Positions 1 to 7,641 of a stretch of 11,117 bases of DNA are shown in pieces. The stretch's first letter is position 1; every line of letters starts with the position of its first letter. Origin of the DNA: Bordetella parapertussis (GTDB lineage Bacteria; Pseudomonadota; Gammaproteobacteria; Burkholderiales; Burkholderiaceae_D); assembly GCA_945867725.1 (NCBI GenBank), contig CAMBJI010000038.1:1-11117 (forward strand). The letters run 5' to 3'. Made by a program: the position numbers and the translations under genes. The notes below the pieces were generated by a model that saw only the letters and a list, made by a program, of their open reading frames with translations, did not search any database and was not told where the DNA came from.

Positions 1-920
1 GCAAGCCGGTCGCGCTGAAACAAGATTGGGTGGATGGCGTATCGGTGGCGCCCGGTGAGGTCGTGATGCTGGAGAACTGCCGCGTCAATATCGGCGAGAA
101 AAAAAACAGCGATGAGCTCGCAAAAAAAATGGCAGCGCTGTGTGACGTGTATGTCAACGATGCGTTTGGTACTGCGCACCGGGCAGAAGCCACCACGCAT
201 GGCATCGCAAAATTTGCACCCATCGCTTGCGCTGGTCCGTTGCTGGCCGCTGAACTCGATGCGCTGGGCAAGGCGCTGGGCCAACCGGCCAAGCCGCTCG
301 CCGCGATCGTGGCTGGCTCCAAAGTATCGACCAAGCTCACCATTCTCAAGTCACTGGCCAGCAAAGTGGATCGACTGATTGTCGGCGGTGGTATCGCCAA
401 CACCTTCATGCTGGCGGCGGGTCTGCCCATCGGCAAATCGCTCGCCGAGCCTGATTTGGTCGGCGAAGCTAAAGCCATCATCGACATCATGGCCGCACGC
501 GGCGCGACGGTACCTATTCCCACCGATGTGGTGTGCGCAACCGAGTTCTCGCCGACAGCCGTCGCTAAAGTGAAATCGGTAAACGACGTCGCAGCTGACG
601 ACATGATTCTGGACATCGGTCCTAAAACCGCTGACGTGCTGGCTGCGCAGTTGCTCGATGCCGGCACCATCGTCTGGAATGGTCCGGTGGGCGTATTCGA
701 ATTCGACCAATTCGGTCACGGCACGCAAACACTGGCGATGGCGATTGCCCGTTCCAGCGGTTTCTCGATTGCAGGCGGTGGTGACACGCTGGCAGCGATT
801 GCCAAATACGGTATTGCCGACAAGGTCGGTTACATCTCTACAGGTGGCGGCGCTTTCCTTGAATTCCTCGAGGGTAAGGTGCTTCCCGCTGTCCAGATAC
901 TCGAGCAACGCGCACAATAA
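1..920 (+). CDS. pgk: Phosphoglycerate kinase, 3' portion (5' end outside window)
   Basis: Phosphoglycerate kinase transfers phosphate from 1,3-bisphosphoglycerate to ADP in cytosolic glycolysis, and works in reverse in gluconeogenesis. The frame is open from base 3 to the TAA at 918-920, giving about 305 residues. The family is usually 390-400 residues, so roughly the first 90 are missing to the left. Visible family motifs in order are [12 protein letters not shown] (from base 69), [15 protein letters not shown], the nucleotide-site [39 protein letters not shown] and the C-terminal [18 protein letters not shown] at base 30 lies in the middle of the conserved N-terminal domain and is not the true start. 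pyk begins 10 nt after the stop, so the two are very likely cotranscribed. The identification is secure; only the start is unknown. Confidence 0.97.
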   Translation, partial: KPVALKQDWVDGVSVAPGEVVMLENCRVNIGEKKNSDELAKKMAALCDVYVNDAFGTAHRAEATTHGIAKFAPIACAGPLLAAELDALGKALGQPAKPLAAIVAGSKVSTKLTILKSLASKVDRLIVGGGIANTFMLAAGLPIGKSLAEPDLVGEAKAIIDIMAARGATVPIPTDVVCATEFSPTAVAKVKSVNDVAADDMILDIGPKTADVLAAQLLDAGTIVWNGPVGVFEFDQFGHGTQTLAMAIARSSGFSIAGGGDTLAAIAKYGIADKVGYISTGGGAFLEFLEGKVLPAVQILEQRAQ

Positions 921-930
921 AGAGCCCCTG

Positions 931-2370
931 ATGAAAACTCGCGCCACCAAGATCGTTGCCACTATCGGCCCGGCCTCCAATACGCCGGAAATTCTCAAGC
1001 GCATGATCGAAGCAGGTGTGGATGTAGTGCGGCTTAATTTCTCGCACGGCACCGCTGAAGATCATGTTGCGCGCGCGCAGATGGTGCGCGATGCCGCCGC
1101 TGCTTGCGGTCGCGAGATTGCCATCATGGCGGATTTGCAGGGACCGAAAATCCGTGTCGGTAAATTCAAGGACGGCAAAATCGAGCTCGTCAAAGGCGAA
1201 AAATTTATTTTGGATGCGCAGTGCGAGATGGGTGATCAACATCGCGCCGGTCTTGATTACAAAGAATTGCCGAACGACCTCAAGCCAGATGATGTGCTGC
1301 TGCTTAATGATGGTTTGATCGTGTTGGTTGTGACCCAGGTGAAGGGCAGCGAAATCCATACGACGGTGAAAATCGGTGGCGAGCTGTCCAATAACAAAGG
1401 CATCAACCGTCAGGGTGGCGGTTTGTCCGCGCCTGCACTGACGGCGAAAGACATGGAAGACATTAAGACCGCGATGCGTCTCGGTGCTGATTTCGTCGCG
1501 GTGTCGTTTCCCAAAAATGCCACTGATATGGAAATGGCGCGACAGTTGGCCAATATCGCCGGCGAGGCGTATGGCTGCAAGCCGCAGATGATTGCGAAGA
1601 TCGAGCGTGCCGAAGCGATTCCGCGCTTGCAGGAAATCCTCGATGCCTCGGACGGCATCATGGTCGCGCGCGGTGATCTGGCCGTGGAAGTCGGTAACGC
1701 TGCCGTACCCGCGCTGCAAAAACGCATGATCCGTATGGCGCGCGCGAGTAACAAGCTTGCGATCACGGCCACGCAGATGATGGAATCGATGATTCAGAAC
1801 GCGATACCCACCCGTGCAGAAGTTTCTGATGTCGCCAATGCAGTACTCGATGGCACGGATGCGGTGATGACTTCGGCAGAGACTGCGGCGGGTAAATATC
1901 CGGTAGAAACTGTGGAGACCATGGTGGCCGTATGTGCCGAAGCCGAGAAGTCAGAGCATTTGTCACTGGATGCGGATTTTCTGAATGTGACTTTTACTCG
2001 CATCGATCAATCGATTGCCTATGGTGCCTTGTTTACTGCGTATCACTTGCAGGCTGCTGCGATTGTGGCGCTGACCGAGTCCGGCTCGACGCCGTTGTGG
2101 ATGAGTCGCCACAATATCGGTATGCCGATTTATGCGATGACACCGAGCCTCGCTACGCAGCGCAAGCTTGCGCTCTACCGCAATGTACATACGTTGCAGC
2201 TCAAGCCCTCGTCGGCCGACCGTGAAAAAGTGCTCGCCGATGTCGAGACCTTGCTGGTCGCCAAAAAGCTGGGCGTCAAAGATGACATGATCGTCGTGAC
2301 CTGGGGCGAACCCATGGGGCAGGTGGGTGGTACCAATGCCCTGAAAATCACTAAGATTGGTGAACGATAG
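931..2370 (+). CDS. pyk: Pyruvate kinase
   Basis: Pyruvate kinase converts phosphoenolpyruvate and ADP to pyruvate and ATP, the last step of glycolysis. The protein is 479 residues, a normal bacterial length. It opens with KIVATIGPAS (7-16) and has RLNFSHG (34-40), ADLQGPKIR (67-75), the catalytic signature MIAKIERAEAI (220-230, Lys223 and the metal-ligand Glu225), ARGDL (246-250) and a C-terminal allosteric-type domain from about residue 355. The open frame runs upstream to base 658 inside pgk, but conserved similarity starts only at the ATG at 931, which has AAAGAG (919-924) 6 nt upstream. It sits between pgk and fba in a tight glycolytic group. Which effector it responds to cannot be told from the sequence. 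PykA versus PykF type was not decided. Confidence 0.97.
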   Translation: MKTRATKIVATIGPASNTPEILKRMIEAGVDVVRLNFSHGTAEDHVARAQMVRDAAAACGREIAIMADLQGPKIRVGKFKDGKIELVKGEKFILDAQCEMGDQHRAGLDYKELPNDLKPDDVLLLNDGLIVLVVTQVKGSEIHTTVKIGGELSNNKGINRQGGGLSAPALTAKDMEDIKTAMRLGADFVAVSFPKNATDMEMARQLANIAGEAYGCKPQMIAKIERAEAIPRLQEILDASDGIMVARGDLAVEVGNAAVPALQKRMIRMARASNKLAITATQMMESMIQNAIPTRAEVSDVANAVLDGTDAVMTSAETAAGKYPVETVETMVAVCAEAEKSEHLSLDADFLNVTFTRIDQSIAYGALFTAYHLQAAAIVALTESGSTPLWMSRHNIGMPIYAMTPSLATQRKLALYRNVHTLQLKPSSADREKVLADVETLLVAKKLGVKDDMIVVTWGEPMGQVGGTNALKITKIGER

Positions 2371-2394
2371 TTTTTATTTCCGGAGATTCTGAAC

Positions 2395-3459
2395 ATGCCT
2401 CTCGTTTCAATGCGCCAGTTGCTCGACCATGCTGCAGAAAATACTTATGGTTTACCGGCATTCAATGTCAATAATCTGGAGCAGGTGTCGGCCATCATGG
2501 CCGCTGCCGATGAAGTTGGTGCGCCCGTGATCATGCAAGCTTCGGCAGGTGCACGTAAATATGCAGGTGAAGCTTTTTTGCGTCACCTGATCTCTGCGGC
2601 AGTTGAGGCGTATCCGCACATTCCTATCGTCATGCATCAGGATCACGGCCAGTCGCCGGCGGTCTGCATGGCCGCGATACGCTCGGGTTTTTCATCGGTG
2701 ATGATGGATGGTTCGCTGGAAGAAGATGGAAAATCAGTCGCCAGCTATGAATACAACGTGGAAGTATCGCGCCGTGTAGTGGATTTTTCGCATGCGATCG
2801 GTGTGACGGTTGAGGCTGAACTCGGCGTGCTGGGTTCGCTGGAAACCATGAAAGGCGACAAGGAAGATGGTCATGGCGCCGAAGGCACCATGACGCGTGA
2901 GCAATTGCTGACTGATGCGAGTCAGGCGGCTGACTTCGTACGTCAGACCCAGTGCGATGCGCTAGCTATTGCGATTGGTACCAGCCACGGCGCTTACAAA
3001 TTTTCGCGCAAACCGACGGGCGATATTCTCGCGATTGATCGCATCAAGGAAATCCATGCGCGCATTCCGAACACCCATCTGGTCATGCACGGCTCATCGA
3101 GCGTGCCTCAGGAATTGTTGGCTGAGATACGTCAGTTTGGTGGTGACATGAAAGAAACGTATGGCGTGCCGGTAGAAGAAATTCAAGAAGGTATACGTCA
3201 CGGTGTTCGCAAGATCAATATCGATACCGACATTCGTCTGGCTATGACTGCGGCGGTGCGTCGTTATCTGTTCGAGAACCCATCGAAGTTCGATCCACGC
3301 GATTATCTGAAGCCGGCGCGTGAAGCAGCGATGAAAATCGTGAAGGCGCGTTATCTGTCGTTTGGTTGCGAAGGCCAGGCTGGGAAGATCAAGCTTTTGT
3401 CGCTGGAGAAAATGGCGGAGAAGTATAAGAGGGGCGAATTGTCGCAGGTGGTTAACTGA
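2395..3459 (+). CDS. fba: Class II fructose-1,6-bisphosphate aldolase, Calvin-cycle subtype
   Basis: This zinc-dependent aldolase cleaves fructose 1,6-bisphosphate to dihydroxyacetone phosphate and glyceraldehyde 3-phosphate, or runs in reverse for gluconeogenesis. It is 354 residues, the usual length for the CbbA/Fba subtype found in many betaproteobacteria. Visible active-site elements are MHQDHG (80-85, catalytic Asp83 and zinc-ligand His84), VEAELGVLG (139-147), GTSHG (195-199, His198), VMHGSSS (230-236, His232) and the phosphate-binding INIDTD (274-279). The start is firm: GGAG at 2382-2385 lies 9 nt before the ATG, and the N-terminus [19 protein letters not shown] is typical. The gene follows pyk by 24 nt. 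No RuBisCO or other Calvin genes are visible, so a glycolytic or gluconeogenic role is the simpler reading. Confidence 0.96.
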   Translation: MPLVSMRQLLDHAAENTYGLPAFNVNNLEQVSAIMAAADEVGAPVIMQASAGARKYAGEAFLRHLISAAVEAYPHIPIVMHQDHGQSPAVCMAAIRSGFSSVMMDGSLEEDGKSVASYEYNVEVSRRVVDFSHAIGVTVEAELGVLGSLETMKGDKEDGHGAEGTMTREQLLTDASQAADFVRQTQCDALAIAIGTSHGAYKFSRKPTGDILAIDRIKEIHARIPNTHLVMHGSSSVPQELLAEIRQFGGDMKETYGVPVEEIQEGIRHGVRKINIDTDIRLAMTAAVRRYLFENPSKFDPRDYLKPAREAAMKIVKARYLSFGCEGQAGKIKLLSLEKMAEKYKRGELSQVVN

Positions 3460-3478
3460 TAGCTGCTGCGGCTTGTTA

Positions 3479-3630
3479 CGAAAGACACTGGATCCCGGCC
3501 TGCGCCGGGATGACGTTTTTAACACTGTGGACATGAGCATCGTCATCCTGGTCCACGCTGGAATGGTGTTTTTAGAACTGTTGGCCTCAACATCGTCATC
3601 CCGGCGAAAGCCGGGATCCAGCGTCTTTCG
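3479..3630. repeat. Compound palindromic repeat, triple form (REP/REPIN-like)
   Basis: Three 28-bp palindromic units lie at 3488-3515, 3541-3568 and 3594-3621, exactly 53 bp apart. The outer two have the core ATCCCGGC-N4-GCCGGGAT. The middle one is decayed. Two 25-nt spacers between them (3516-3540 and 3569-3593) match each other at 18 of 25 positions, both starting TTTTTA and ending CAT. The outer arms extend to 37 bp each (3479-3515 and 3594-3630) and are inverted copies with 3 mismatches. A further 7-bp inverted match, GCTTGTT (3471-3477) with AACAAGC (3636-3642), lies outside them. The right unit reads CCGGC-GAAA-GCCGG, a GNRA-type tetraloop if transcribed. The core resembles palindromes dispersed between genes in many proteobacteria. 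It separates fba from purC. Confidence 0.88.
3492..3520 (+). terminator. Possible intrinsic terminator after fba, formed by the repeat
   Basis: An 8-bp perfect stem (3492-3499 with 3504-3511) and a CTGC loop lie 32 nt after the fba stop and are followed, after GACG, by TTTTT at 3516-3520. This could end or attenuate the pgk-pyk-fba transcript. The four bases between stem and T-run are more than in a textbook terminator, and the stem belongs to a dispersed repeat, so the terminator role is an inference. Confidence 0.4.
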
Positions 3631-3739
3631 TCGTGAACAAGCAGTTGTCCTCCTTCGTAAAAAAAACAGCTTCAATCTTTACGTGACCCGCATAAGCACC
3701 GCAATCGAGCACCTTAAAAGCGCCACCCAAAAATAAACA

Positions 3740-4636
3740 ATGAACAGTCTCTATCAATCCACCATCACCTCACTACCCCTCCTAGGTCGTGGCAAAGTCC
3801 GCGACAACTACGCGGTCGGTGATGACAAAATTTTGATCGTCACATCCGATCGTCTGTCCGCATTCGATGTCGTGATGAATGAGCCCATTCCCGCCAAAGG
3901 CCGGGTGCTAAACCAGATGTCGGATTTCTGGTTCGACAAACTCGCGCACGTCGTGCCCAATCATTTGACAGGCATTGCACCGGAATCGGTGGTGTCTGCC
4001 GACGAGGCTGATCAGGTACGTGGACGTGCAGTCGTGGCCAAGCGTCTTAAACCCATTTTGGTTGAGGCCGTCGTGCGCGGCTACCTGATCGGATCGGGTT
4101 GGAAAGATTATCAGGCGACCGGCGCCGTGTGCGGCATCCCGCTACCTGCCGGTTTGCAGATGGCAGCCAAACTTCCCGAGCCACTGTTCACGCCTGCGGC
4201 CAAGGCAGATATGGGTGAGCATGACGAAAACATCAGCTTTGACGAGATGGAAAAGCGTATCGGACCCGTGCTGGCTGCGCACATGCGCGAGATCAGCATA
4301 CAGTTGTATCAGACCGCGGCTGATTATGCGGCGACGCAGGGCATCATCATTGCCGACACCAAATTCGAATTTGGTCTCGATGAAAACGGCGTGCTGCATT
4401 TGATGGATGAAGTACTGACAGCAGATTCATCGCGTTTCTGGCCAGCCGATTCGTATGCACCGGGAGGATCGCCGCCGTCGTTCGACAAGCAATTCGTACG
4501 TGACTATCTTGAGACACTGAAAGACTGGAACAAGACAGCGCCAGCACCAGCGCTGCCTGCGGACGTCATTGAAAAAACCGGTGCGAAATACCGTGAGGCT
4601 TTGTACCGCCTCACCGGTCATCATCTGAAGGATTGA
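3740..4636 (+). CDS. purC: Phosphoribosylaminoimidazole-succinocarboxamide (SAICAR) synthase
   Basis: PurC joins aspartate to CAIR, using ATP, to make SAICAR in purine synthesis. The protein is 298 residues, close to the longer PurC/ADE1-like form. Recognised blocks are [11 protein letters not shown] (16-26), [11 protein letters not shown] (35-45), the signature [16 protein letters not shown] (109-124), [19 protein letters not shown] (147-165), ADTKFEFGL (205-213) and [17 protein letters not shown] (221-237). The ATG at 3740 is the first possible ATG, because a TAA lies in frame at 3734-3736. No purine-rich ribosome binding site precedes it: the leader is CACCCAAAAATAAACA. purE starts one base after the stop. 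It is the first gene after the 280-nt repeat-bearing gap, so it may have its own promoter, although I could not pick out convincing -35/-10 boxes. Confidence 0.96.
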   Translation: MNSLYQSTITSLPLLGRGKVRDNYAVGDDKILIVTSDRLSAFDVVMNEPIPAKGRVLNQMSDFWFDKLAHVVPNHLTGIAPESVVSADEADQVRGRAVVAKRLKPILVEAVVRGYLIGSGWKDYQATGAVCGIPLPAGLQMAAKLPEPLFTPAAKADMGEHDENISFDEMEKRIGPVLAAHMREISIQLYQTAADYAATQGIIIADTKFEFGLDENGVLHLMDEVLTADSSRFWPADSYAPGGSPPSFDKQFVRDYLETLKDWNKTAPAPALPADVIEKTGAKYREALYRLTGHHLKD

Positions 4637-4637
4637 T

Positions 4638-5135
4638 ATGAGCACAGCAAACAAACCACTGGTCGGTGTGGTGATGGGTTCCTCATCCGACTGGGATGTG
4701 ATGCAGCATGCAGTCGCCATACTGAAAGAATTTGGTGTCGAGCATGAAGCACGGGTGCTGTCTGCGCACCGCATGCCAGACCAGATGTTCGATTACGCAA
4801 AGGCAGCGCGCGAGCGCGGGCTGCGCGCCATCATTGCTGGTGCAGGTGGCGCCGCACATTTGCCCGGCATGATCGCGTCGCAAACCATCGTGCCTGTACT
4901 GGGCGTGCCCGTGCCCTCCAAATATCTTCGCGGAGAAGATTCGCTGCTCTCCATCTTGCAAATGCCCAAAGGCATACCGGTGGCGACTTTTGCGATTGGC
5001 GAAGCCGGTGCAGCGAATGCAGCACTTGCAGCGGTCGCGATACTTGCCGCCCATGATGCCTTGCTTGCAGAAAAGCTGCTGCATTTCCGCGCGCAGCAAA
5101 CCGAGGCCGCCATGGCCATGAAATTGCCTGAATGA
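4638..5135 (+). CDS. purE: N5-carboxyaminoimidazole ribonucleotide mutase
   Basis: PurE of this bacterial (class I) type moves the carboxyl group of N5-CAIR to carbon 4, giving CAIR. It is 165 residues, a standard length. The motifs MGSSSD (13-18), SAHRMP (42-47, with the catalytic His44), [12 protein letters not shown] (67-78) and [18 protein letters not shown] (89-106) are all present. GAAGGA at 4627-4632, inside the end of purC, is a good ribosome binding site 5 nt before the ATG. The gene is one base after purC and overlaps purK by four bases, so the three should be translated together. A partner PurK next door fits the two-step bacterial route through N5-CAIR. Confidence 0.97.
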   Translation: MSTANKPLVGVVMGSSSDWDVMQHAVAILKEFGVEHEARVLSAHRMPDQMFDYAKAARERGLRAIIAGAGGAAHLPGMIASQTIVPVLGVPVPSKYLRGEDSLLSILQMPKGIPVATFAIGEAGAANAALAAVAILAAHDALLAEKLLHFRAQQTEAAMAMKLPE

Positions 5136-6334
5136 GTAAGGTCACTCCCTCTGCGACCTCCTTTAAACCGCAAGCCTCACCGGCTACTTGGCTGGGTGTG
5201 ATGGGCGGTGGTCAGCTGGGTCGCATGTTTGTGCATGCAGCACAGGCGATGGGCTACAAAGTCGCCGTGCTGGAACCTGCGAGCGATTGCCCCGCCGGTC
5301 ATGCAGCTGACCATTTGCTGTGCGTCAGCTATACCGATGCCGCAGCACTCGCCGAGTTGGGCAAGCAGTGTGTTGCGGTGACGACGGAATTTGAAAACGT
5401 CCCTGCACAAAGTCTTGCTGCATTGGCGGGACACAGCTTCGTCGCACCGAGTGCGGATTGTGTGTCGGTGGCTCAGGATCGACTGATTGAGAAAAAATTC
5501 TTTACTGATTGTGCGCAGAAGTCCGGCGTAATGCCAGCGCCGCATCATGCGATCACCTCTTTGGCTGATATCGATGGCATTGACGCGTCGCTCTTCCCCG
5601 GTATATTGAAAACAGTGCGTCTGGGTTATGACGGCAAGGGGCAGGTCAGAGTCAATTCGCATAGCGAAGCAAAAGCAGCGTTCGAGAATCTGCATAGCGT
5701 CGTTTGCGTGTTGGAAAAAATGCTGCCCCTCGCGTATGAAATTTCGGTACTCGCTGCACGCGGTGCTGATGGTGAAGCGGTGGTGTATCCGATTGCAGAA
5801 AACGTGCATCGCGATGGCATTTTGTTCACCACCACCGTGCCCGGTCCGAACGTGACAGCCGATTGTGCGGTGCGCGCGCAAGCAGCGGCATTAGAAATCA
5901 TCGGGCGCTTGAATTATGTGGGTGTACTTTGCATCGAATTTTTTGTTTTGAAAGATGGCACGCTGGTGGTGAATGAAATGGCGCCTCGGCCACATAACAG
6001 CGGTCATTACACGATTGATGCCTGCATCACCAGTCAGTTTGCGCAGCAGGTTCGTACGATGGCGCGACTACCTTTGGGTGATTCGCGTCAGCACTCGCCG
6101 GTGGTGATGCTCAATATCTTGGGTGATCTGTGGTTTGCCAATGGCAGCAGCACTGCAGTCGAACCTGCATGGGATCAGCTGCTGGCTTTACACGGAGCGA
6201 ATTTGCATTTGTACGGCAAGGATGATCCACGCCCCGGACGCAAAATGGGTCATGTAAGTTTTGTTGCACCCACACTCGCGCAAGCGCAAGCGAATCTGCA
6301 GGCTGCCTGCAAGCTGCTTGGTCTGCCGATCTGA
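5132..6334 (+). CDS. purK: N5-carboxyaminoimidazole ribonucleotide synthase (ATP-grasp)
   Basis: PurK uses ATP and bicarbonate to carboxylate AIR to N5-CAIR, the substrate of PurE. The protein is 400 residues with ATP-grasp architecture: pre-ATP-grasp Rossmann-like part with GGGQLGRM (25-32), TTEFENVP (84-91), [12 protein letters not shown] (160-171), [16 protein letters not shown] (195-210), [17 protein letters not shown] (281-297) and the C-terminal [15 protein letters not shown] (361-375). The ATG shares ATGA with the purE stop and has no evident ribosome binding site, so translation probably depends on coupling. About 18 residues rich in Ser, Thr and Pro precede the first strand, a slightly long N-terminus. 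Starting later (Met24) would remove the first strand. Confidence 0.96.
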   Translation: MSKVTPSATSFKPQASPATWLGVMGGGQLGRMFVHAAQAMGYKVAVLEPASDCPAGHAADHLLCVSYTDAAALAELGKQCVAVTTEFENVPAQSLAALAGHSFVAPSADCVSVAQDRLIEKKFFTDCAQKSGVMPAPHHAITSLADIDGIDASLFPGILKTVRLGYDGKGQVRVNSHSEAKAAFENLHSVVCVLEKMLPLAYEISVLAARGADGEAVVYPIAENVHRDGILFTTTVPGPNVTADCAVRAQAAALEIIGRLNYVGVLCIEFFVLKDGTLVVNEMAPRPHNSGHYTIDACITSQFAQQVRTMARLPLGDSRQHSPVVMLNILGDLWFANGSSTAVEPAWDQLLALHGANLHLYGKDDPRPGRKMGHVSFVAPTLAQAQANLQAACKLLGLPI

Positions 6335-6344
6335 TTCGTTCTTC

Positions 6345-7430
6345 ATGAATCCCGACTTTTACCCTGATCTGCATCCTGATTCAGAACCTATTGCAGAACA
6401 CATTTCAGAACACATACGGGCGGCCGCAGCGTTGCTGGAAGAAGGCAAGCTCGTCGCATTTCCCACCGAGACCGTGTATGGACTTGGTGCTGATGCAGAA
6501 AATCCCGATGCAGTACGTGCGATTTTTGCAGCGAAAGGTCGGCCAGCAGATCATCCACTGATTGTGCATGTCGCTCGCAACGCTGATCTTGAGCACTGGG
6601 CGCGTGAAGTGCCTTTGCAGGCACAGCAACTGATCGATGCCTTTTGGCCGGGTCCGCTTACGCTGATTCTTCCGCGTGCACCAGAGGTGCCGGCACTGGT
6701 GGCAGGTGGACAGGATTCGATAGGCTTGCGTTGTCCATCGCATCCAGTCGCGCAGGCACTGCTCGCCGCCTTTAAACATGGACAGGGTGGTATCGCAGGT
6801 CCCTCAGCCAATCGTTTCGGTCATGTGAGTCCGACCACGGCGCAGCATGTGATCGATGAGTTTGGTGCGCCCAGTGCGCCCGGTGTGAGCAGTGACAGTC
6901 CGCTGGCTTGTGTGCTCGATGGCGGGCAGAGCGACGTCGGTATTGAATCCACCATCATCGATCTCTCTCGGCTGCCTACGCACGGCGCGGTGTTGCTGCG
7001 ACCCGGTCGCATCAGTGCCGCGCAGATCGCTGAAGTGTTAGGTGATATGCCAGCCATGCCGGATCGCTCAGCGCCACGTGTATCCGGCAGTCTGGAGGCC
7101 CACTATGCGCCCAATACACCACTAGCGCTTGTCGCCACCGAGCAGCTGCCAGAACTGATGCAACGTCTGTCGGCGCGAGGGCGACGTTTTGCGCTGATGT
7201 ATTACACGCAAGCTGCGACGAATTCACAGGCCGCAGTGCGTTTACCGCTGAGCGCAGATCCGCAAGCGTACGCGCATGCGTTGTATGCCACGCTGCGCAT
7301 GTTGGATATGAAAGCTTGCGAACTTATTTTGGTTGAGCAGCCACCGCAAGATGAACGCTGGCAGGGCGTGAATGATCGTTTGCGTCGGGCGGCGTTTGAT
7401 TCGGCGGGGGTGTTGGAGCGACTGCTTTAG
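6345..7430 (+). CDS. L-threonylcarbamoyladenylate synthase, two-domain Sua5/TsaC type
   Basis: This enzyme makes threonylcarbamoyl-AMP from threonine, bicarbonate and ATP, the first step of the t6A modification of ANN-decoding tRNAs. The 361-residue protein has a YrdC domain (about 25-230) with FPTETVYGLGADA (39-51), the KGRPADHPLIVHV block (64-76), WPGPLTLILP (101-110), GPSANRFGHVSPTTA (152-166), GIESTIIDL (199-207) and LRPG (218-221). A short linker with SGSLEAHYAP (247-256) leads to a C-terminal Sua5 domain (about 258-361), so it is the long Sua5 form, not the short TsaC. The ATG lies 10 nt after purK, without a clear ribosome binding site. The open frame extends up to 6261 inside purK, but that part has no family similarity. 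The first 25 residues are a degenerate tetrapeptide repeat. Confidence 0.93.
   Translation: MNPDFYPDLHPDSEPIAEHISEHIRAAAALLEEGKLVAFPTETVYGLGADAENPDAVRAIFAAKGRPADHPLIVHVARNADLEHWAREVPLQAQQLIDAFWPGPLTLILPRAPEVPALVAGGQDSIGLRCPSHPVAQALLAAFKHGQGGIAGPSANRFGHVSPTTAQHVIDEFGAPSAPGVSSDSPLACVLDGGQSDVGIESTIIDLSRLPTHGAVLLRPGRISAAQIAEVLGDMPAMPDRSAPRVSGSLEAHYAPNTPLALVATEQLPELMQRLSARGRRFALMYYTQAATNSQAAVRLPLSADPQAYAHALYATLRMLDMKACELILVEQPPQDERWQGVNDRLRRAAFDSAGVLERLL
6348..6419 (+). repeat. Six degenerate 12-bp tandem units in the Sua5 N-terminus
   Basis: Starting at the second codon, the DNA can be read as six in-frame 12-bp units: AATCCCGACTTT, TACCCTGATCTG, CATCCTGATTCA, GAACCTATTGCA, GAACACATTTCA and GAACACATACGG. 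They encode NPDF, YPDL, HPDS, EPIA, EHIS and EHIR. Neighbouring units share most bases. Units four to six are closest, and CAGAACACAT recurs exactly 12 bp apart (6394-6403 and 6406-6415). The array ends where the conserved YrdC domain begins, so it makes up nearly the whole N-terminal extension. Confidence 0.7.
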
Positions 7431-7480
7431 ACAGTTTCGTGTTCGTTATTCAAAACTCAGCGGGTACACAATGAACGAAA

Positions 7481-7561
7481 CTGGATCCCGGCGTGCGCCG
7501 GGATGACAGCTTTTAGGCCAACCGCTCTTAAAACGTCATCCCGGCGTACGCCGGGATCCAG
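7481..7561. repeat. Compound palindromic repeat, double form (REP/REPIN-like)
   Basis: Two 28-bp palindromic units at 7481-7508 and 7534-7561 are inverted copies with one mismatch over their 27-bp core and stand 53 bp apart, the same period as in the repeat between fba and purC. The right unit contains a perfect 20-bp palindrome at 7538-7557 (ATCCCGGCGT and its complement). The 25-nt spacer (7509-7533), read on the minus strand, matches the spacer at 3569-3593 at 18 of 25 positions, including an eight-base block GTTGGCCT. This copy therefore lies in the opposite orientation. It occupies the gap between two convergent genes, the Sua5-type gene and the flavin reductase gene. Confidence 0.88.
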
Positions 7562-7589
7562 CGTCTCTGCTTTTTCTAAGGGTAATGAA

Positions 7590-7610
7590 TGGTGTGATGG
7601 ACCCACACCA
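7590..7610. other. Hairpin between convergent genes
   Basis: A 7-bp inverted repeat, TGGTGTG (7590-7596) and CACACCA (7604-7610), closes a 7-nt loop in the space between the Sua5-type gene and the flavin reductase gene. It could form at the 3' end of either transcript. No T-run follows on either strand, so I do not call it an intrinsic terminator. Apart from this hairpin and the palindromic repeat I see nothing else in 7431-7641. Confidence 0.35.
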
Positions 7611-7641
7611 CTCGCAATCCAATTTACCTACGCACGCAGAC

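Noticed and set aside
99..129. Two A8 tracts in pgk (99-106 and 122-129) as possible slippage or phase-variation sites.
   Set aside because: They encode ordinary conserved Lys-Lys pairs, the frame is intact, and switching off a central glycolytic enzyme would make little sense.
658..930. The pyk frame stays open upstream into pgk, suggesting an extended or fused pyruvate kinase.
   Set aside because: The extra residues have no family similarity, and the ATG at 931 begins exactly at the conserved N-terminus.
351..1719. Long open frames on the minus strand across pgk and pyk (233 and 293 codons).
   Set aside because: They lie antisense to clearly conserved genes, resemble no family I know, and are the usual by-product of codon bias in GC-rich coding DNA.
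3488..3621. Three 28-bp repeats with two 25-nt spacers look superficially like a very short CRISPR array.
   Set aside because: The spacers are related to each other and to the spacer of the other copy, the repeats are strong palindromes of a dispersed type in alternating orientation, and there are no cas genes in the window.
3362..3736. A 124-codon open frame running from the end of fba through the repeats toward purC.
   Set aside because: Most of it is fba in another frame plus translated palindromic repeats; no independent coding evidence.
5177..5881. A 234-codon minus-strand open frame opposite purK.
   Set aside because: It is antisense to conserved ATP-grasp coding sequence, its product is rich in His, Arg and Cys without domain character, and I see no start signal.
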